A stretch of DNA of 64,000 nucleotides from Gymnorhina tibicen (taxonomy: Eukaryota; Chordata; Aves; Passeriformes; Artamidae), in assembly GCA_013399875.1 (NCBI GenBank), contig VXAZ01006882.1, positions 186,001-250,000 on the forward strand. The letters run 5' to 3'. Both the position numbers and the translations under genes were made by a program. The notes under the pieces were generated by a model. The model searched no databases and was not told where the DNA came from. It saw nothing but the letters and a program-made list of their open reading frames with translations. Each line of letters opens with the position of its first letter. The first letter of the stretch is position 1. Shown piece by piece: positions 52,038-63,400 of the stretch.

Positions 52038-54502
52038 GTGAGTGCGGGGCGCCCTCCTTGTTCTCCTCGGGCGCCGCGGTCCCTGCTGGGCGCGGCCGCG
52101 GTGTGGAGCCTCGGGGGGAGCTTCGGAGCCCCTTCGGGGTTGATGTGGCTGAGGGTGGGCTCCCTCTGACAGGAACCCGGCTGCTCGCTGGGCGGGCGGG
52201 GGTCGGTGGCGAGGCCGGGCCGTGGGAGGGTCCCTCCGGCTGCTCGCAGGTGTCGGGGCTCCCGGGCCACCGTTCCCTGGGCAGAGCCCCGCGGTGCTGC
52301 CCGGTCGGACCGGACCGCGAGCCGCGGGACCCGTGAGCCGCCCGCACGTCTGGGTTCGCCGGCGGCTCCGGAGAGGGAGGGAGTGCGAGGTGGGGGAAGC
52401 CCGGGTGAGCTTTGTGTGGGCTCTGAACCCACTCTTCCTCCAGGACAAAGGAGGAAATATTTCCCCCTCTGCCTTTCCCCCCAAAGGACTTCGTGAAGAG
52501 GTGTCTGAGCTCTTGCCGCTGAGCCATCACCTGCAGCCGTGAGTCACACCTGGACGTGGCAGGGAGATGGAGGCATGTGGGCATGGTTTGTCGGAGGACT
52601 GTGCCTCACACTGAGACTTGGTTTTCTCCAGGGTTGTATTTCTGCTTTCTTAAAACCCGAGTGGAGGTGCTAGCAGAGATGGTAAATGTGTGCAGCGTAG
52701 TAGAGAGTGCACGGTAGGCGGCCTGGAGGAGACTTTGGGTCTCTGTCTTTGGAAAAGGGATGCTGTCCCAGCTCCCCTGGAGTGGCAGGGCCTTGGAACT
52801 TTGAGGGGTGGGAGAGGTGATCGCTAGCTTCAGGTTTCAGGCTGTTTGACTAAGACCTCCAGCTGTTAACAAGTGGTGAAATGAACTAAAAAGGCTTCCA
52901 CTTTAACCTGCATTAATTTCAGATTTCATGACTCCTATATCTCTTTTAACTTCTTTTTTTTAAGTTTACTTGGAAAGGAAAATAAATCCAGATTTCTGTT
53001 GTTTAGGACTACTTTCTAGTTGAAATGTCATAATATGTTACAATAATAGGTGCAGAGTATAATTCTGCTACTCCCCCCCTTCAATTTTGTAGTTAGTGCT
53101 GACAAAATCTTATTTGTCTTGAACTCTCCTTTGAAGTGCATTCCTTTACAGTGAAACTTTGTAGACCTTTCATCTGCCCTCTGGAAAAGCAAAGACCAGC
53201 CATAACATACTTCCTTCCTCTTCCACCCCTCCTTACCATGCCCAGGTGGGAACCCAAGTGTAAGTGATACTGGTGTGCCAGCAGTGCTCACTGATACGGA
53301 GAACTGCTCGGCTCCACATTGTCTGTAACACTGGTTCTGGTGCTCTGTTCAGTAATGCCCCACCCCAGCTTGCCTGCTGTAACCCCCACCACAAAGAAGG
53401 ACCCAGGCAGTCCCACCTACAGGACTTCACTATTTTAGCAGATAGGGTTTGAAGATGGGGAGGTTTGTGTGCATAAATGTGGCCCTTTTCTTTCTTCAGG
53501 AAAGCATCCAAGTGGAGTTCTGTGTGTGCAATTACTGAGAATCTGTGGGGTGTGGGAAGGGGTCTGTGGTGACCCTATAGGCAGTCCCCTACCTTGGGAG
53601 AGATGAAGAAAGGAGCAAAACTAATGGTAGAATTTCTGGTTCTTAACACCACCTTGTGCTGCAGCCTCTCTTTTAGGATTTGCAGTGAGATAAGATTAAC
53701 TGAAGACCCAAGGGCTGCCTGGGGGTGGGGGAAAGAGAGATGTCTCTGTTCCAATCTACATAAATCTTACTGGTCTTTTGTAATATGGTTTTCTCTGATG
53801 GTTTCTCAATACTTTGGTGTTCTGATGTTTTTGAATTTCCTGTGATAACACTAAATGTTGCTGATCTTTATTAATGAGGATCAGCAGTTGATTCTACCCA
53901 TTGTCAGAAAGGGTTGACTAAATGCTGTAGCAGTATGTTTAATACACAGTCTCTTCTATGAATTTTGTTTTGGAACCCTGTGTCAGAATCATTCCCCCAA
54001 AAGGGTTAATTTGGTCAAATGACTTCAAGTCATTCTGGTGCCCTTATTCAAATAATACCTGAAATTGTTATTCAACATCTTAATGCACATTTCCAATAAA
54101 AGCGTTGTATATTCTTTGCTCCAGATTGTTGTAATGACGTGTATTGCTATGTGATCAGTTACAAAGTGACAGAATATAGCTGGGAATCATCTGCCAGTGT
54201 GCCCATCACAGAGAAATCCCCACGACTTATTAAAAAAACCCCAAAGCAATGTTTCATACTTAAGTAGGGATGGATTTCATTGTTCAGATTTTATTGCTGA
54301 GTTTTCACAGCCCAATAGTCTAAACTTGGTGAGTGGTATATGGATCATGCTATGCACTCTTGTGCAGACTCATTGTTGATGTAGAGCGTAGCGTGTAACT
54401 GCTGATGAACAGTGTAAAAGTAACTGGGAGTTTGAAAATGGTTTTACTTTAAAATTGGAGAATGAATGAGGTGAAAGATGGTGTCATCAATTCATGAAGT
54501 TA
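52038..54502 (+). other. COL4A5 intron 1, proximal part
   Basis: The CpG island fades by about 52,350-52,600, then sequence becomes AT-rich. No exon or bounded repeat was recognised. First introns of collagen IV genes often carry enhancers, but none can be named from sequence. Confidence 0.55.
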
Positions 54503-54507
54503 GAATA

Positions 54508-54532
54508 TGTACTAGTTTGAAAACAAACCAGT
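54508..54532 (-). repeat. Residual 3' LTR end (about 25 bp)
   Basis: On the minus strand this reads ACTGGTTTGTTTTCAAAC plus TAGTACA, the exact last bases of the 522-bp LTR. It is followed by the TSD. The rest of the 3' LTR was lost in a deletion that begins in reverse transcriptase. Confidence 0.92.
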
Positions 54533-54544
54533 ACAACAAACCCT

Positions 54545-55139
54545 TAACGTTACTTTGCTTCATGGCAAAGCCAGCTTTCAGAAGAATCTGGATAATCTTC
54601 TCTCCTTTCTCAAAGAATTCCCCTGCTGTGTTCCCCCATATGATGATGCCATCGATGTACTGCAGATGTTCTGGAGCCCCGCCCTTTTCCAGTGCAGTCT
54701 AGATCACTCTGTGGCAGATGGTGGGACTGTGCTTCCACCCCTGGGGCAGTTGGTTCCAGGTGTACTGCACGCCCCTCCAGGTGAAGGCAAACTGAGGCCT
54801 GCACTCTGTTGCCAAAGGAATGGAGAAGAAGGCATTGGCGATATCGATGGTCGCGTACCACTTTGCTGCCTTGGACTCCAGCTCGTACTGAAGCTCCAGC
54901 ATGTCCGGTACGGCAGCACTCAGTGGTGGCGTGACCTCATTCAGGCCACGGTAATCCACCGTCAGTCTCCATTCTCCACTGGGCTTATGCACTGGCCATA
55001 TAGGGCTGTTAAAGGGTGAATGAGCCTTGCTGACCAGCCCTTGGCTCTCCAGTTCCCGAATCATCTTATGGATGGGGGCCACAGAGTCTCTGTCGGTACA
55101 GTATTGCCAAGGGTGCACTGTGTCTGTGGTGGTTGGTAC
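54545..55139 (-). pseudogene. Reverse transcriptase fragment, truncated, with YIDG in place of YIDD
   Basis: The frame holds RT blocks in order: the LTVDYRGLN block, the catalytic-Asp block ATIDIANAFFSIPL, LPQGWKHSP, and the YxDD box. The box reads Y-I-D-G (54,648-54,659), the second catalytic aspartate being replaced by glycine through one transition. A TAG interrupts the frame at 54,699-54,701 between LPQGWKHSP and this box. About 35 codons after the box the sequence breaks off and joins the LTR remnant near 54,532, so thumb, RNase H and integrase are absent. RT copies viral RNA to DNA; this copy is dead by three independent changes. Confidence 0.93.
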
Positions 55140-55560
55140 CTATTGTTCCTCAACTCTCAGCAGTCCCCCAACAGAGGGGTCATCTGAGAGACCAGGCAAG
55201 ATATTCAGGTGTCTGATGTCTTCTGTCTTTAGAGCAGCTACCTCAAAAGCCCAGCAATGTCCTTTTGGGTCTTTGAAATACCCATTTCTGAGATAGTCTA
55301 TGCTGAGGATGCATGGGGCCTCTGGACCAGTCATGATGGGGTGTTTCTGCCACTTGTTCCCAGTTAGACTCACTTCAGCTTCCAGTACAGTCAGCTGCTG
55401 GGATCCGCCTGTCACCCCAAAATAGAAATGGGGGCTGCTCCCTCATACCTTGATGGCATCAGGGTACATTGAGTGCCAGTGTCAACCAAAGCCATATACC
55501 TTTGTGGGTCAGACGTGCCAGGCCATTGGATCCACACAATCCAATAGATCTAATTGTCAC
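55140..55560 (-). pseudogene. Retroviral protease (retropepsin) remnant
   Basis: The minus strand encodes LVDTGTQCTLMPS, with the aspartic protease active-site triplet DTG at 55,475-55,483. About 60 bases later, in a run of A and C near 55,412-55,425, the frame shifts; coding-like sequence then continues in the other frame to a TAG at 55,140-55,142. That stop separates it from the reverse transcriptase, which is in the same frame. In an intact virus this enzyme matures Gag and Pol. Confidence 0.85.
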
Positions 55561-55750
55561 TTTCCTCTAGCTGGCTAGAGGCAGGGCCCCTCTAATCCTG
55601 GTCATGGTACACATTGGTCTCCTCCTGTAAATATGTTCCTGAGGTCCCTTCAAGAGAATCAGTCATATTATCATTCCTGTACCGTCTGGAGTTCTATCCA
55701 CAAGAGACCGGACCAGTGTTGATCCTAGATAAGCTTCCTGAGGTGGATGT

Positions 55751-56928
55751 TTATCTTTTCAATTCATGTACCCAGGCTGCTGAGGAGGAGGTGGGTTTTC
55801 TATCCCACTTCCTCATGTCTTCTCCATGCTCCTGAAGGAAAAACCAGAGGTTACCTCGCAGAGAGTGTCTTCTCTCCCTGGCTGGTGGATGTCTGCTCCT
55901 GATGGCAGAGACTCTTGTTGGTTCTGGCGAGGTTTGGTAAATTCCTTCCTTAAACTCCTTTCTCAGTTTCTGGTGGCCCTCTTCAGTTTTCTCTTCCAAG
56001 CTCCGGACGTGCTCAGCCAGCGTTGTTTCCATGGACGAAACATGGGTGTGTGATGGGGCGGTGACAGTGCAAATTCTTAGCTTGTTTCCCAGTGCACCCA
56101 CCTTGTCCTCGCCTTCCCTCTATGGCAGCGTTGCTAGGTAATGAGAGTACATCTCTGGTCCAAGCCATGCGAATCTCAACCACATTTGCAACATGCACTG
56201 GACGCCATCTGGGCTCTTAGGGAATCTCTCGTCTTCTGAGAAAATGATCTCCAGCATAGCTAGTTCCCTCAGGCATCGGATACCTTGTTCCATTGTGCTC
56301 CATTTTCCTTGGTGCACCTGGAGGTCTTCTTTACGAAGGTATCTGTCCTGTACACGTGCCAGCAGTTGCCACCAGAGGCTGAGAGTTTCCTGGGTTCTCC
56401 CGATCCCCGGTCAATGACCACATCCCGGGGCAAAGATCCCAGTTGCCTGGCCTCACTTCCATCCAGAATGGTGTCGTTGGCTGCAGCGTCCCAGATGCAG
56501 AGCAGTCAGGTCAAGATGGACTCATTTGTCTGATGGGTGAACTCCCTCCTCAGGTCACGCAGCTCACCCAGGGACAGAGAGCGAGTGATGATCTCTGGCT
56601 CTGTCTCTTCTGCTGGGTGCGATGGTCCTGCCGCATCCTCGTCAGTCACTATGCGGACTGATTTGCTTTTTGATTTCTTCTTCTGGATGGGGCCAGCTGC
56701 TGCTGGCTTAGGCTGTCTTGGCTCGGTGACTGTTTGCATAGAAGCGTTGACTGCTCTTTTGGTTCCTTTTCTTTCTGTGACAGTTTGCGTAGACATGGTG
56801 CCTGTTGCTTTGCTGCATTTCTTCTCCTCATCCTGAGGAGGCAGTGCCATGCCGAGTACTGTTCTGACTCTAAGCATGGTGTACACGGTGCAGGCTGTAC
56901 AGAGAAGACAAAGCAGAACTAACAGCAA
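55751..56928 (-). pseudogene. gag-like region of the provirus, broken
   Basis: The first frame (56,928-56,506, 140 codons) opens with a hydrophobic stretch, then turns hydrophilic from an internal Met at about 56,795, with a lysine-rich patch (KKKSKSKS) and an acidic segment, as in retroviral matrix regions. It stops at a TGA at 56,506-56,508; coding-like sequence goes on in the same frame after it. Later pieces lie at 56,317-56,120 and 56,101-55,751, the last with a charged, probably coiled-coil stretch, in different frames, so at least one frameshift is present. No CCHC zinc knuckle was noted. Gag packages the viral genome; this copy cannot make a full protein. Confidence 0.65.
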
Positions 56929-56930
56929 GA

Positions 56931-57227
56931 TTATGCTGTCTTTGACATCCAGAAGGAACTCAATATTTCAAAAACTGCTGTGTGAGGCCTGAAAGGCTGG
57001 AAGAAGCCACTCTCTACTCTCTCCACCAGGAGCTGGGTGCGGTTGTTGAGGAGGTCCCAGATGTAGCAGCCCAGACTAGGACAGGCAAACAAAACTGAGT
57101 ATATATTCCGAATGGCATTCCTTGCCTCACAGGTTATCATGCAATGGGCATAATAAACCAATAAAGCAATTCTCATACCATTCCCTGGTCTTGACAGGAG
57201 CAATACAAAAGGCAGATAGTTCCCCAT
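56931..57227 (-). pseudogene. Proviral leader ORF of unknown function
   Basis: A 98-codon frame lies between the primer-binding site and gag. It shows some hydrophobic stretches but no retroviral motif I recognise. It may be chance, or the remains of a leader reading frame of this family. Confidence 0.3.
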
Positions 57228-57341
57228 GTGAGGAAAAATATAAAGAGCAAGGTACAGTACCCATATATAGACAAGCTGAGCACCATGGTGAATAGGTTTC
57301 TATTAATACAAAATTGTAATTCTGACTTTCTCTTAGGTCGA

Positions 57342-57359
57342 GCCCCACCTTGGGTGCCA
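57342..57359 (-). other. Primer-binding site, tRNA-Lys-like
   Basis: Five bases after the LTR end the minus strand reads TGGCACCCAAGGTGGGGC. This matches 16 of 18 bases of the complement to the 3' end of tRNA-Lys(CUU), and the match continues for several more bases (TCGA). It primes minus-strand DNA synthesis in the replicating ancestor. Confidence 0.8.
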
Positions 57360-57364
57360 AAATA

Positions 57365-57886
57365 TGTACTAGTTTGAAAACAAACCAGTGGGAGATCACA
57401 AGTCAGGATTACAATTTAATAGGAAAATTAAAATAAATGCAATAGTACAAGAACACTGACAGAGTCAGGATACAGCCTGACACCCTGTTAGTCAGGGTGG
57501 TGGTAGCAGTCCAGGTGAAGTGGTCCTGTTGAAGCTGTTCTACAGGTGATCCTGTAGAAGGGTCTGGCCTTTACCTGAAGGTCCAGTGATAGCTCTTATC
57601 CTCTGGTAATCCAGTAGGGTGGGGCTGAGTGTGGTGTTCCAAACCTCAGATTATATCCAGGTAGGAATGCTTGGTTCCTCCCCCTGGGCAGAGCATCTCA
57701 CAATGGGATGATGTAATTTTGTGAGTCATGCAGTGAGGCTTGATGGCCCATTAAGATAAGATATGTCCTGGAGGGAGTTATCGGGGATGTGTCATGGAAG
57801 AGATAAAGAACATTGGCCCACCAGGTTTTAAGAGATGGTGATAGAATACATACTTTTGGTTAAATCTTACATTGTAACCTAAGACA
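57365..57886 (-). repeat. 5' LTR of the provirus (522 bp)
   Basis: On the minus strand it opens TGTCTTAGG and closes CTAGTACA. Length equals that of the solo LTR at 13,125-13,646, with only about seven differences seen by eye (for example near the start, and around 57,765-57,785). It carries a GGATATAAT box and an ATTAAA signal in the viral sense. Confidence 0.93.
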
Positions 57887-58342
57887 GAATATTTTTTAAA
57901 AGTGTTTATTTATACGCTTTCAGCAGAGAGTATGAGGGCTTATTTCGATGGACAATATTATTGCTTAAGTGCCTTGCTAGTTTTATTATAAATCTACATA
58001 CATACATATAAACCAATCTTTTATAAGCAGATTTTTTTTCCTCTCCTGGCAGGTTTACACTTGCACTGTATTATAGAAAAGTGATTGCAAGTTGTGACTG
58101 GGAAATCTGTTTAATTAAAGAACGTAGATGGACTAGATTCTTCAGTTGTGCTGTCTATGAAACTCACTAGAAGTTAGTAACTGACTATTGACTTATATTG
58201 GAAAAATTTCCCTTATAGTTAAGGCCTAGGTTTTCAAAGTGTAAATAGACTTGTCAGTCCAAAAGTTAGTAAAAACTGAATAGTGTTTGCAATGTCTTTT
58301 TTCTTTGCCTTCCATTATAATTCCAGTTTGACTAAAAGTATA

Positions 58343-58396
58343 GGGTTGAAAACAACCCTATTGTTTTCAACCCAACCCTTGAACAGGTTGTTCAAG
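58343..58396. repeat. Two adjacent inverted repeats
   Basis: The first has 11-bp arms GGGTTGAAAAC (58,343-58,353) and GTTTTCAACCC (58,363-58,373) with a 9-base loop. The second has 7-bp arms CTTGAAC (58,378-58,384) and GTTCAAG (58,390-58,396) with a 5-base loop. They share a GTTGAA/TTCAAC flavour. No transposon ends or TSD were seen. Confidence 0.9.
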
Positions 58397-60344
58397 TATG
58401 GTAAGACAGGCTGGCAAGATGGATATAATTTGTGTTTAAGGAAATAATGTATTATTTGTGAAAGCTCTCTAAGTTTAGTTGAGATTTCTTTTTTTCTTTT
58501 CAGAGGTTACCATATATATAAATACATGGTACTATATCAGTAATTACAATGTACATGATTAATATGGTTAATTTGATGGTCATCTGTGTTTCTCTTGTAT
58601 GTCATATTTTATCATGTTAGTGGTGGTGGTTGTTATTATTTTCCATTTTATAACTGGCAATGGCTCTTTCTAGTTACAAAAGCTAGGTCTGTAAAGGCAG
58701 AAAGAAGTGGATGCTGGCTTTTAGGATTGAGAAGGTATTTCATCCTGAAATTCCGTAGATGTGTCTTGATTAGTCATGCACAAGACTTGGTTTCATAACA
58801 CCAAGGCTCAAGCCCTGCTGCTTGCAACTTGTCATTTGCCCTGTGTTTTGACTTTGACCTTTCATGGCTTTTAGTAGAAGATAGACAGTAAACGTTATAT
58901 CTCAAATTGTGTTCTAGCATGTACTAAAATACTAACAAATCCAAGGAATCCTGAATGAAACAGAATGTAAGAGCAATTTAGACCATAACAGAATCTTTTA
59001 CAAAATCATTATGTATTTTTTTCAGTTTTTCCACATGATGGAAATAGAGTGATATTTCAGTGAAACTTCCTAGGCTTTCATTTTCCTGGTCACGAATGAA
59101 TATTGTACTCACTGGAAGCAATTACTATTTACCTTTCTTGAAGTAGAAAGGGAAATTTTCCTAGGACAAAGTTAGTTAATTTATTTAACAGCAAATGGAA
59201 ATTTATGTAGTGATTTTTTTTCTACTATGAATAAGCAGTGATGCTTACTGTAATGCAATTAGCTGTTGTTGGGTTTACTAGAATATGTGGAAACTTTTCT
59301 ATGTTACAAAACTACTGAAATCATTAAGGGCGTCCCAGCAATTCTAATGTGCATGTTTTCAGTCTGGGGCAAAGTACAGGGAGGAATGTGCTCTGCACAT
59401 GCAGCAAAGATGCATTGTGCATTTTTACCTTTCATTCACTGAGATTAAAATGCTTCCTTTCCCAATTGTATCAATTGTGCAAACTCTCCACTGATCACCC
59501 CAGAACAAGATACCCAGGCAATACTCACTTATATGTTCTAGAAATGGTATTGCACAAGTGCACTGAATGGAAAGCAGCCTCCACCAGTGGTGATAATACG
59601 AGACAAAATTGCTTTGAATTATAACATTTTTTGCTTGTCTGCTTCATAAGGCTGTGTGGAATCAGTAACATTAAAAACCACTGGGGTGCTTTGAAGTTCC
59701 TGCTCGATGCAACGTTTGGCAGTCTGGTGTTGACTGCAGTGGTGTAAACCATCTATTCTCAAGAGTACCTGAAATAAAACTTGTTCAAAAGACAGAGTGC
59801 TGATGAAGTTTTAAGGATCATTAAGCAGCATTCTTTACCCTCCTGTGAAAGGTTTGCAATGCAATTAAACCTTATTAAATATCATTGGTACAGTGTAGTG
59901 TCTGAACAAAGGCGATGTGCTGAGCATCCTGGGTATGTAATTGCTAAGTGTGGGGAGGAAAAGCTTCAATGTAATGTGAAATTGTCATCAGAATAAACGT
60001 GGCTGAGCTGTAGAGGAAAGGGTCCTATTTATAAGAAGAAATCTATTGCTTATTTTAAAAAGACTTGCTTTGCGATTGACTGAGTCTTTCTTGCAGAACT
60101 TGTGAGGAGCTGCAAGAAGCAAAGACTGAGGGATGTGATCTTAAGAGAGTTGAACAAAGGGCAATTAGATAATTGCAAAGCTGTATTACAAGTTTTACAT
60201 TTTAGCTGAAGCCTGTTAATCCTTTAGTCTCTCTTCTTCCAGAAGGCATGATGCTGAAAGTAATGTATTAGTAGACGTATCTTTAGTCTGTTTTAAAAAG
60301 ACTGATGTTGTGTGATTCCTAGTTATGAAAGCTGCTTCTCTTTT

Positions 60345-60420
60345 TCCATGATGTGAGTAGGAGACTGGACTAAATAACCCCAAGGCTGCTTCCAGCCTGA
60401 ATTATCCTAGAAGTCTAAAA
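60345..60420 (+). mobile_element. Probable CR1 3' end remnant, degraded
   Basis: The stretch GGAGACTGGACTAAATAACC through CTTCCAGCCTGAATTATCCTA resembles the final part of old CR1 copies (pattern 'gactagatgacc...ccttccaacctgaattattctatg'). The tail is diverged and limits are approximate. Confidence 0.6.
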
Positions 60421-63400
60421 TTATGTGGAAGTATGGTTGTGCTCCTAGGCGTACTTTCTGTTAAGACAATTTACGTATCCTGTAATCAAAAGTTAATCAT
60501 AATTCATTAAGTTAAATTGCAGGTTGGAAAGTATCAGATTAAATACTTTTTTATTTTAAATTTAGTTTAAGCTAGTCAAGAAATCACCTCTTAAGATGTC
60601 AGCACATAGCATTCAGAATTTTAATTTTGTATACCCCTTTTGTGGAGGTGTCTTCTGAAGTGTGTGTTTGTATGTGTATTATTCTGTTATAGTGGAACAA
60701 AAGAGAAGGAAATTGTAGTGGCAGTATAGACAATGTTTGGGGGTTTGGTTTGGGCTATTTTTTTTTTACTTGAAGTGTGTGTGTTAGGAGTTGGAAAGAA
60801 AGGAGCTTTAAAGCTATGGATTCCAGCTCACTTGAAGGCTCTTGGTTATTGCAGCTCTGTTGTTGGATTTCTTTGTCCCCTCCATTTGGAGGGGAAGGGA
60901 AATAGTTTAGTCTCTCATCTGTATTTTGTTTCTTTTACCTAATCTCTACAGAGAATTAAAATGTCAGAGTTGAATTTCAATCTCTTCTCTCTCCTAGCAC
61001 TGTAAAAGGTATCTGTGTGCAACACACTTGGCTGTTTTACTTTTGGTTCTAGTTTATTATCTAAGGAAAGATTCCTTTTATTGAGGTATAGCTAGATGTG
61101 CAGAACTGTCCTACTCTAGTCTAACATGACTCCAGTGTGTACCAGATAAGCTTTGCTGCTGCAGCTCTGCTGAAACCCTGCTTTTCCCCCCTTTTTCCTC
61201 AAGATAAGCCAAGGCTTATTCACTTCCCTGCCTTAACACAGGTTAGCAAGTCTTTTTGCCACTGTCTGTATCTGTCAGGACTTTCTGCTGAAATGCATTA
61301 AACATGTTGGAAAGTGTGTTTCTTCTAGGGCTGGGTTTAGTTGTTAGCAAGGTGAATCTTAATTTTAAACCACACCATTAATTTAGAGAAAGATATTTAT
61401 GCTGTACGGCTTCCTAGAGAATTTAGATGCTTTTAGAAACCAGACTTACACAGCCTTGGATTGCTGCTGAGGCCTTTGGTTGTGGTAGACACCCCTTCTC
61501 CAGGAGGAACAGTTAGCATGGAGGAAATCCTTGGTTTCTGTTGATGTGCTTCACCGGTATGAAACCAAGACTCATCTCTTGACCTCTCTTTCGCTGCTGC
61601 AGTAGTTGTGTCTCTCATCTCCTGCTGTTGTATTTGGAAATGCAGTTCCGATAGACACGATCACCTTCTTGGCTCTGGTAGAAGAATTGGAGGTTTGGCA
61701 GGTCCATTTGGTGCTGTTTGCTGCATAGACTCACCGGAGAGCCATGGCAAATAACCAGAGCTGCAGTGGAATGGCTTCATGTCAGAGACTGAGAGCCATT
61801 CACGAGAAAGATAAAGCTTCATGGAGACCCCTCAACTCGGCTCATTGTAGGAACTACTGCTGTAAGTGACAGAATTCACAATATCTTCGTCCTTTTATAT
61901 AGAAAATGAAGCAGAAATATGCAGATGTTCCTTTCTAGCCTAATTTTCAGTCTTTTTGTATGATTACTGGGCTGGACAAAAATATAGAACTTTATTATGC
62001 AAAATACAACATTTTGGGTTTATCTGGCAACCATAGTGCTAAAGTAAAGTAACCTACAACATTTGTACTGAGAGAAATTGTACTGAGCCCTTGCAATAGT
62101 GATGAGTTCTGAATGATGTTTCAAGTCATTTGCAAGATGTTTGGAGTAATAAGTTCCCAGTGGATGCTGTGGTTTTTTGCTTGCCTGCAGTGCTGTAGGC
62201 TGGCAGTCTTTTTTTCCCCTGCTATCAACTCCTTCATGCTGTTCTTACAGTAGAAGTTTTCTACTTTTCTGTCTTAATCTAGGAAGATGTAACTTACGAG
62301 TCTTAATTAATAAAAAATAGTAACTTAATTTGTATTATAGTATAAGCAGTGTGATGCAAAACTTGTGACTTGGAATCCAGGACTATTTAAAAGTAGTTAG
62401 GGAAATAGAGTGGTTATATATACTGGCCTTACCTGTATTTTTCCAGTACTCTGCAAATGTCAAAAGTTTACAGGATATTCAGAGTAGTTACTGGTTCCTA
62501 CCCACTCCAACTCCTGCATTCTGTATGAAAATATAACAAGCATTAGTTATTAACTAGATAAAGCTGTCAAGCTTAAGCAACCATTAATTCCACAGTAATA
62601 TTTGATTTTTTGTACTTCACCATGTTAGCAATGAAGGCTCATCTTCCTTCCATAGGAAAGTCTTTATTTCAGGAGTAGTAAATATATTTCTATCAAGCAT
62701 CAGTCCATGTCTGTTAAATACAGCATCAGTTCTTCAAAAACAAACCTTGCTCTTTATGCACTTAAGTCCCCCAGGAATCTGATAGAAAGAAAATAACCAC
62801 CCTGAACCATGAACTGCACTCTTTCTACACCTTGAATTAAAGTAGCAATTATTAAAACCCACAATTAAATCACTTTGCTTAAAGCAGTAAAAACTAATGT
62901 GACTTGCAGGCAAGGCTAGACAAGCCTCCAGCTCCCAGAAATTGTGATTTCCTGACAAGAAATGCCACTGAAAACAATGTTTGGGTGAAGGAGCTTATGA
63001 ACTCAGTTTAGAAATCTTTTTAAAATAATCCTTTTCATGAGGCAGTGGTTTTTCTTGAGTCAACTTACTTTGAACTAACCTGTCACACAGAAAGACAGCA
63101 GAAGCCATTGTTTCTGAAAGGTAATTTCTAGCTGTCATTCAGACAATATGGATTGGCTTAATAATAGAAAATACTTATTCTGAATTAGTTAGAACACTTT
63201 TCTTGTATATTCAACCTTAAAGGGCAAAGCTATCCAGAAGGAAAAGGAAGCTTCTGCACTGCACTGAGAAATGAGAATTTATATTTGACTTTGCTATCTC
63301 TTTTCATCCTTTCACTGGGTAGTCAGACATGAGGAAAAAACCCTGAGATTTCTGCAAAACCATTACTTATTTAATGACTTAAGAGTTTAAAAATATTTAA

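Larger units (their letters stand above)
50930..52350. promoter_or_regulatory. CpG island, shared bidirectional COL4A6/COL4A5 promoter
   Basis: GC- and CpG-dense DNA covers the first exons of two divergent collagen IV genes; the two start codons are 750 bp apart (51,197 minus, 51,948 plus). Sp1-type GC boxes are seen at about 51,245-51,251, 51,635-51,643, 51,694-51,702 and 51,834-51,841, and C-runs at about 51,557-51,566. On the minus strand a TATA-like ACTATAAG lies near 51,410-51,417, about 215 bases before the COL4A6 start codon; no clear TATA box precedes COL4A5. All vertebrate collagen IV genes are known to occur as head-to-head pairs sharing such a promoter. Confidence 0.85.
54503..57891 (-). 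mobile_element. Defective endogenous retrovirus in COL4A5 intron 1 (3,379 bp plus TSDs)
   Basis: The element spans 54,508-57,886 on the minus strand, antisense to COL4A5. Both ends are flanked by the same 5-bp target duplication (TATTC on the minus strand; GAATA at 54,503-54,507 and 57,887-57,891 on the plus). Order in the viral sense: full 5' LTR, 5-bp spacer, primer-binding site, leader, broken gag, protease, partial reverse transcriptase, then a remnant of about 25 bp of 3' LTR. The rest of RT, RNase H, integrase, any env and nearly all of the 3' LTR are missing. Reverse transcriptase style and 5-bp TSD suggest a class III (ERV-L-like) family. It cannot replicate: several stops, a frameshift, a changed catalytic residue and the large deletion are visible. 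Confidence 0.93.

Noticed and set aside
51180..52484. 434- and 352-codon ORFs on the minus strand across the CpG island
   Set aside because: High GC content removes stop codons in several frames at once. The proline/arginine-rich translation has no domain, and the region is the shared promoter and leader.
54555..55019. 154-codon plus-strand ORF
   Set aside because: It is the antisense shadow of the reverse-transcriptase frame.
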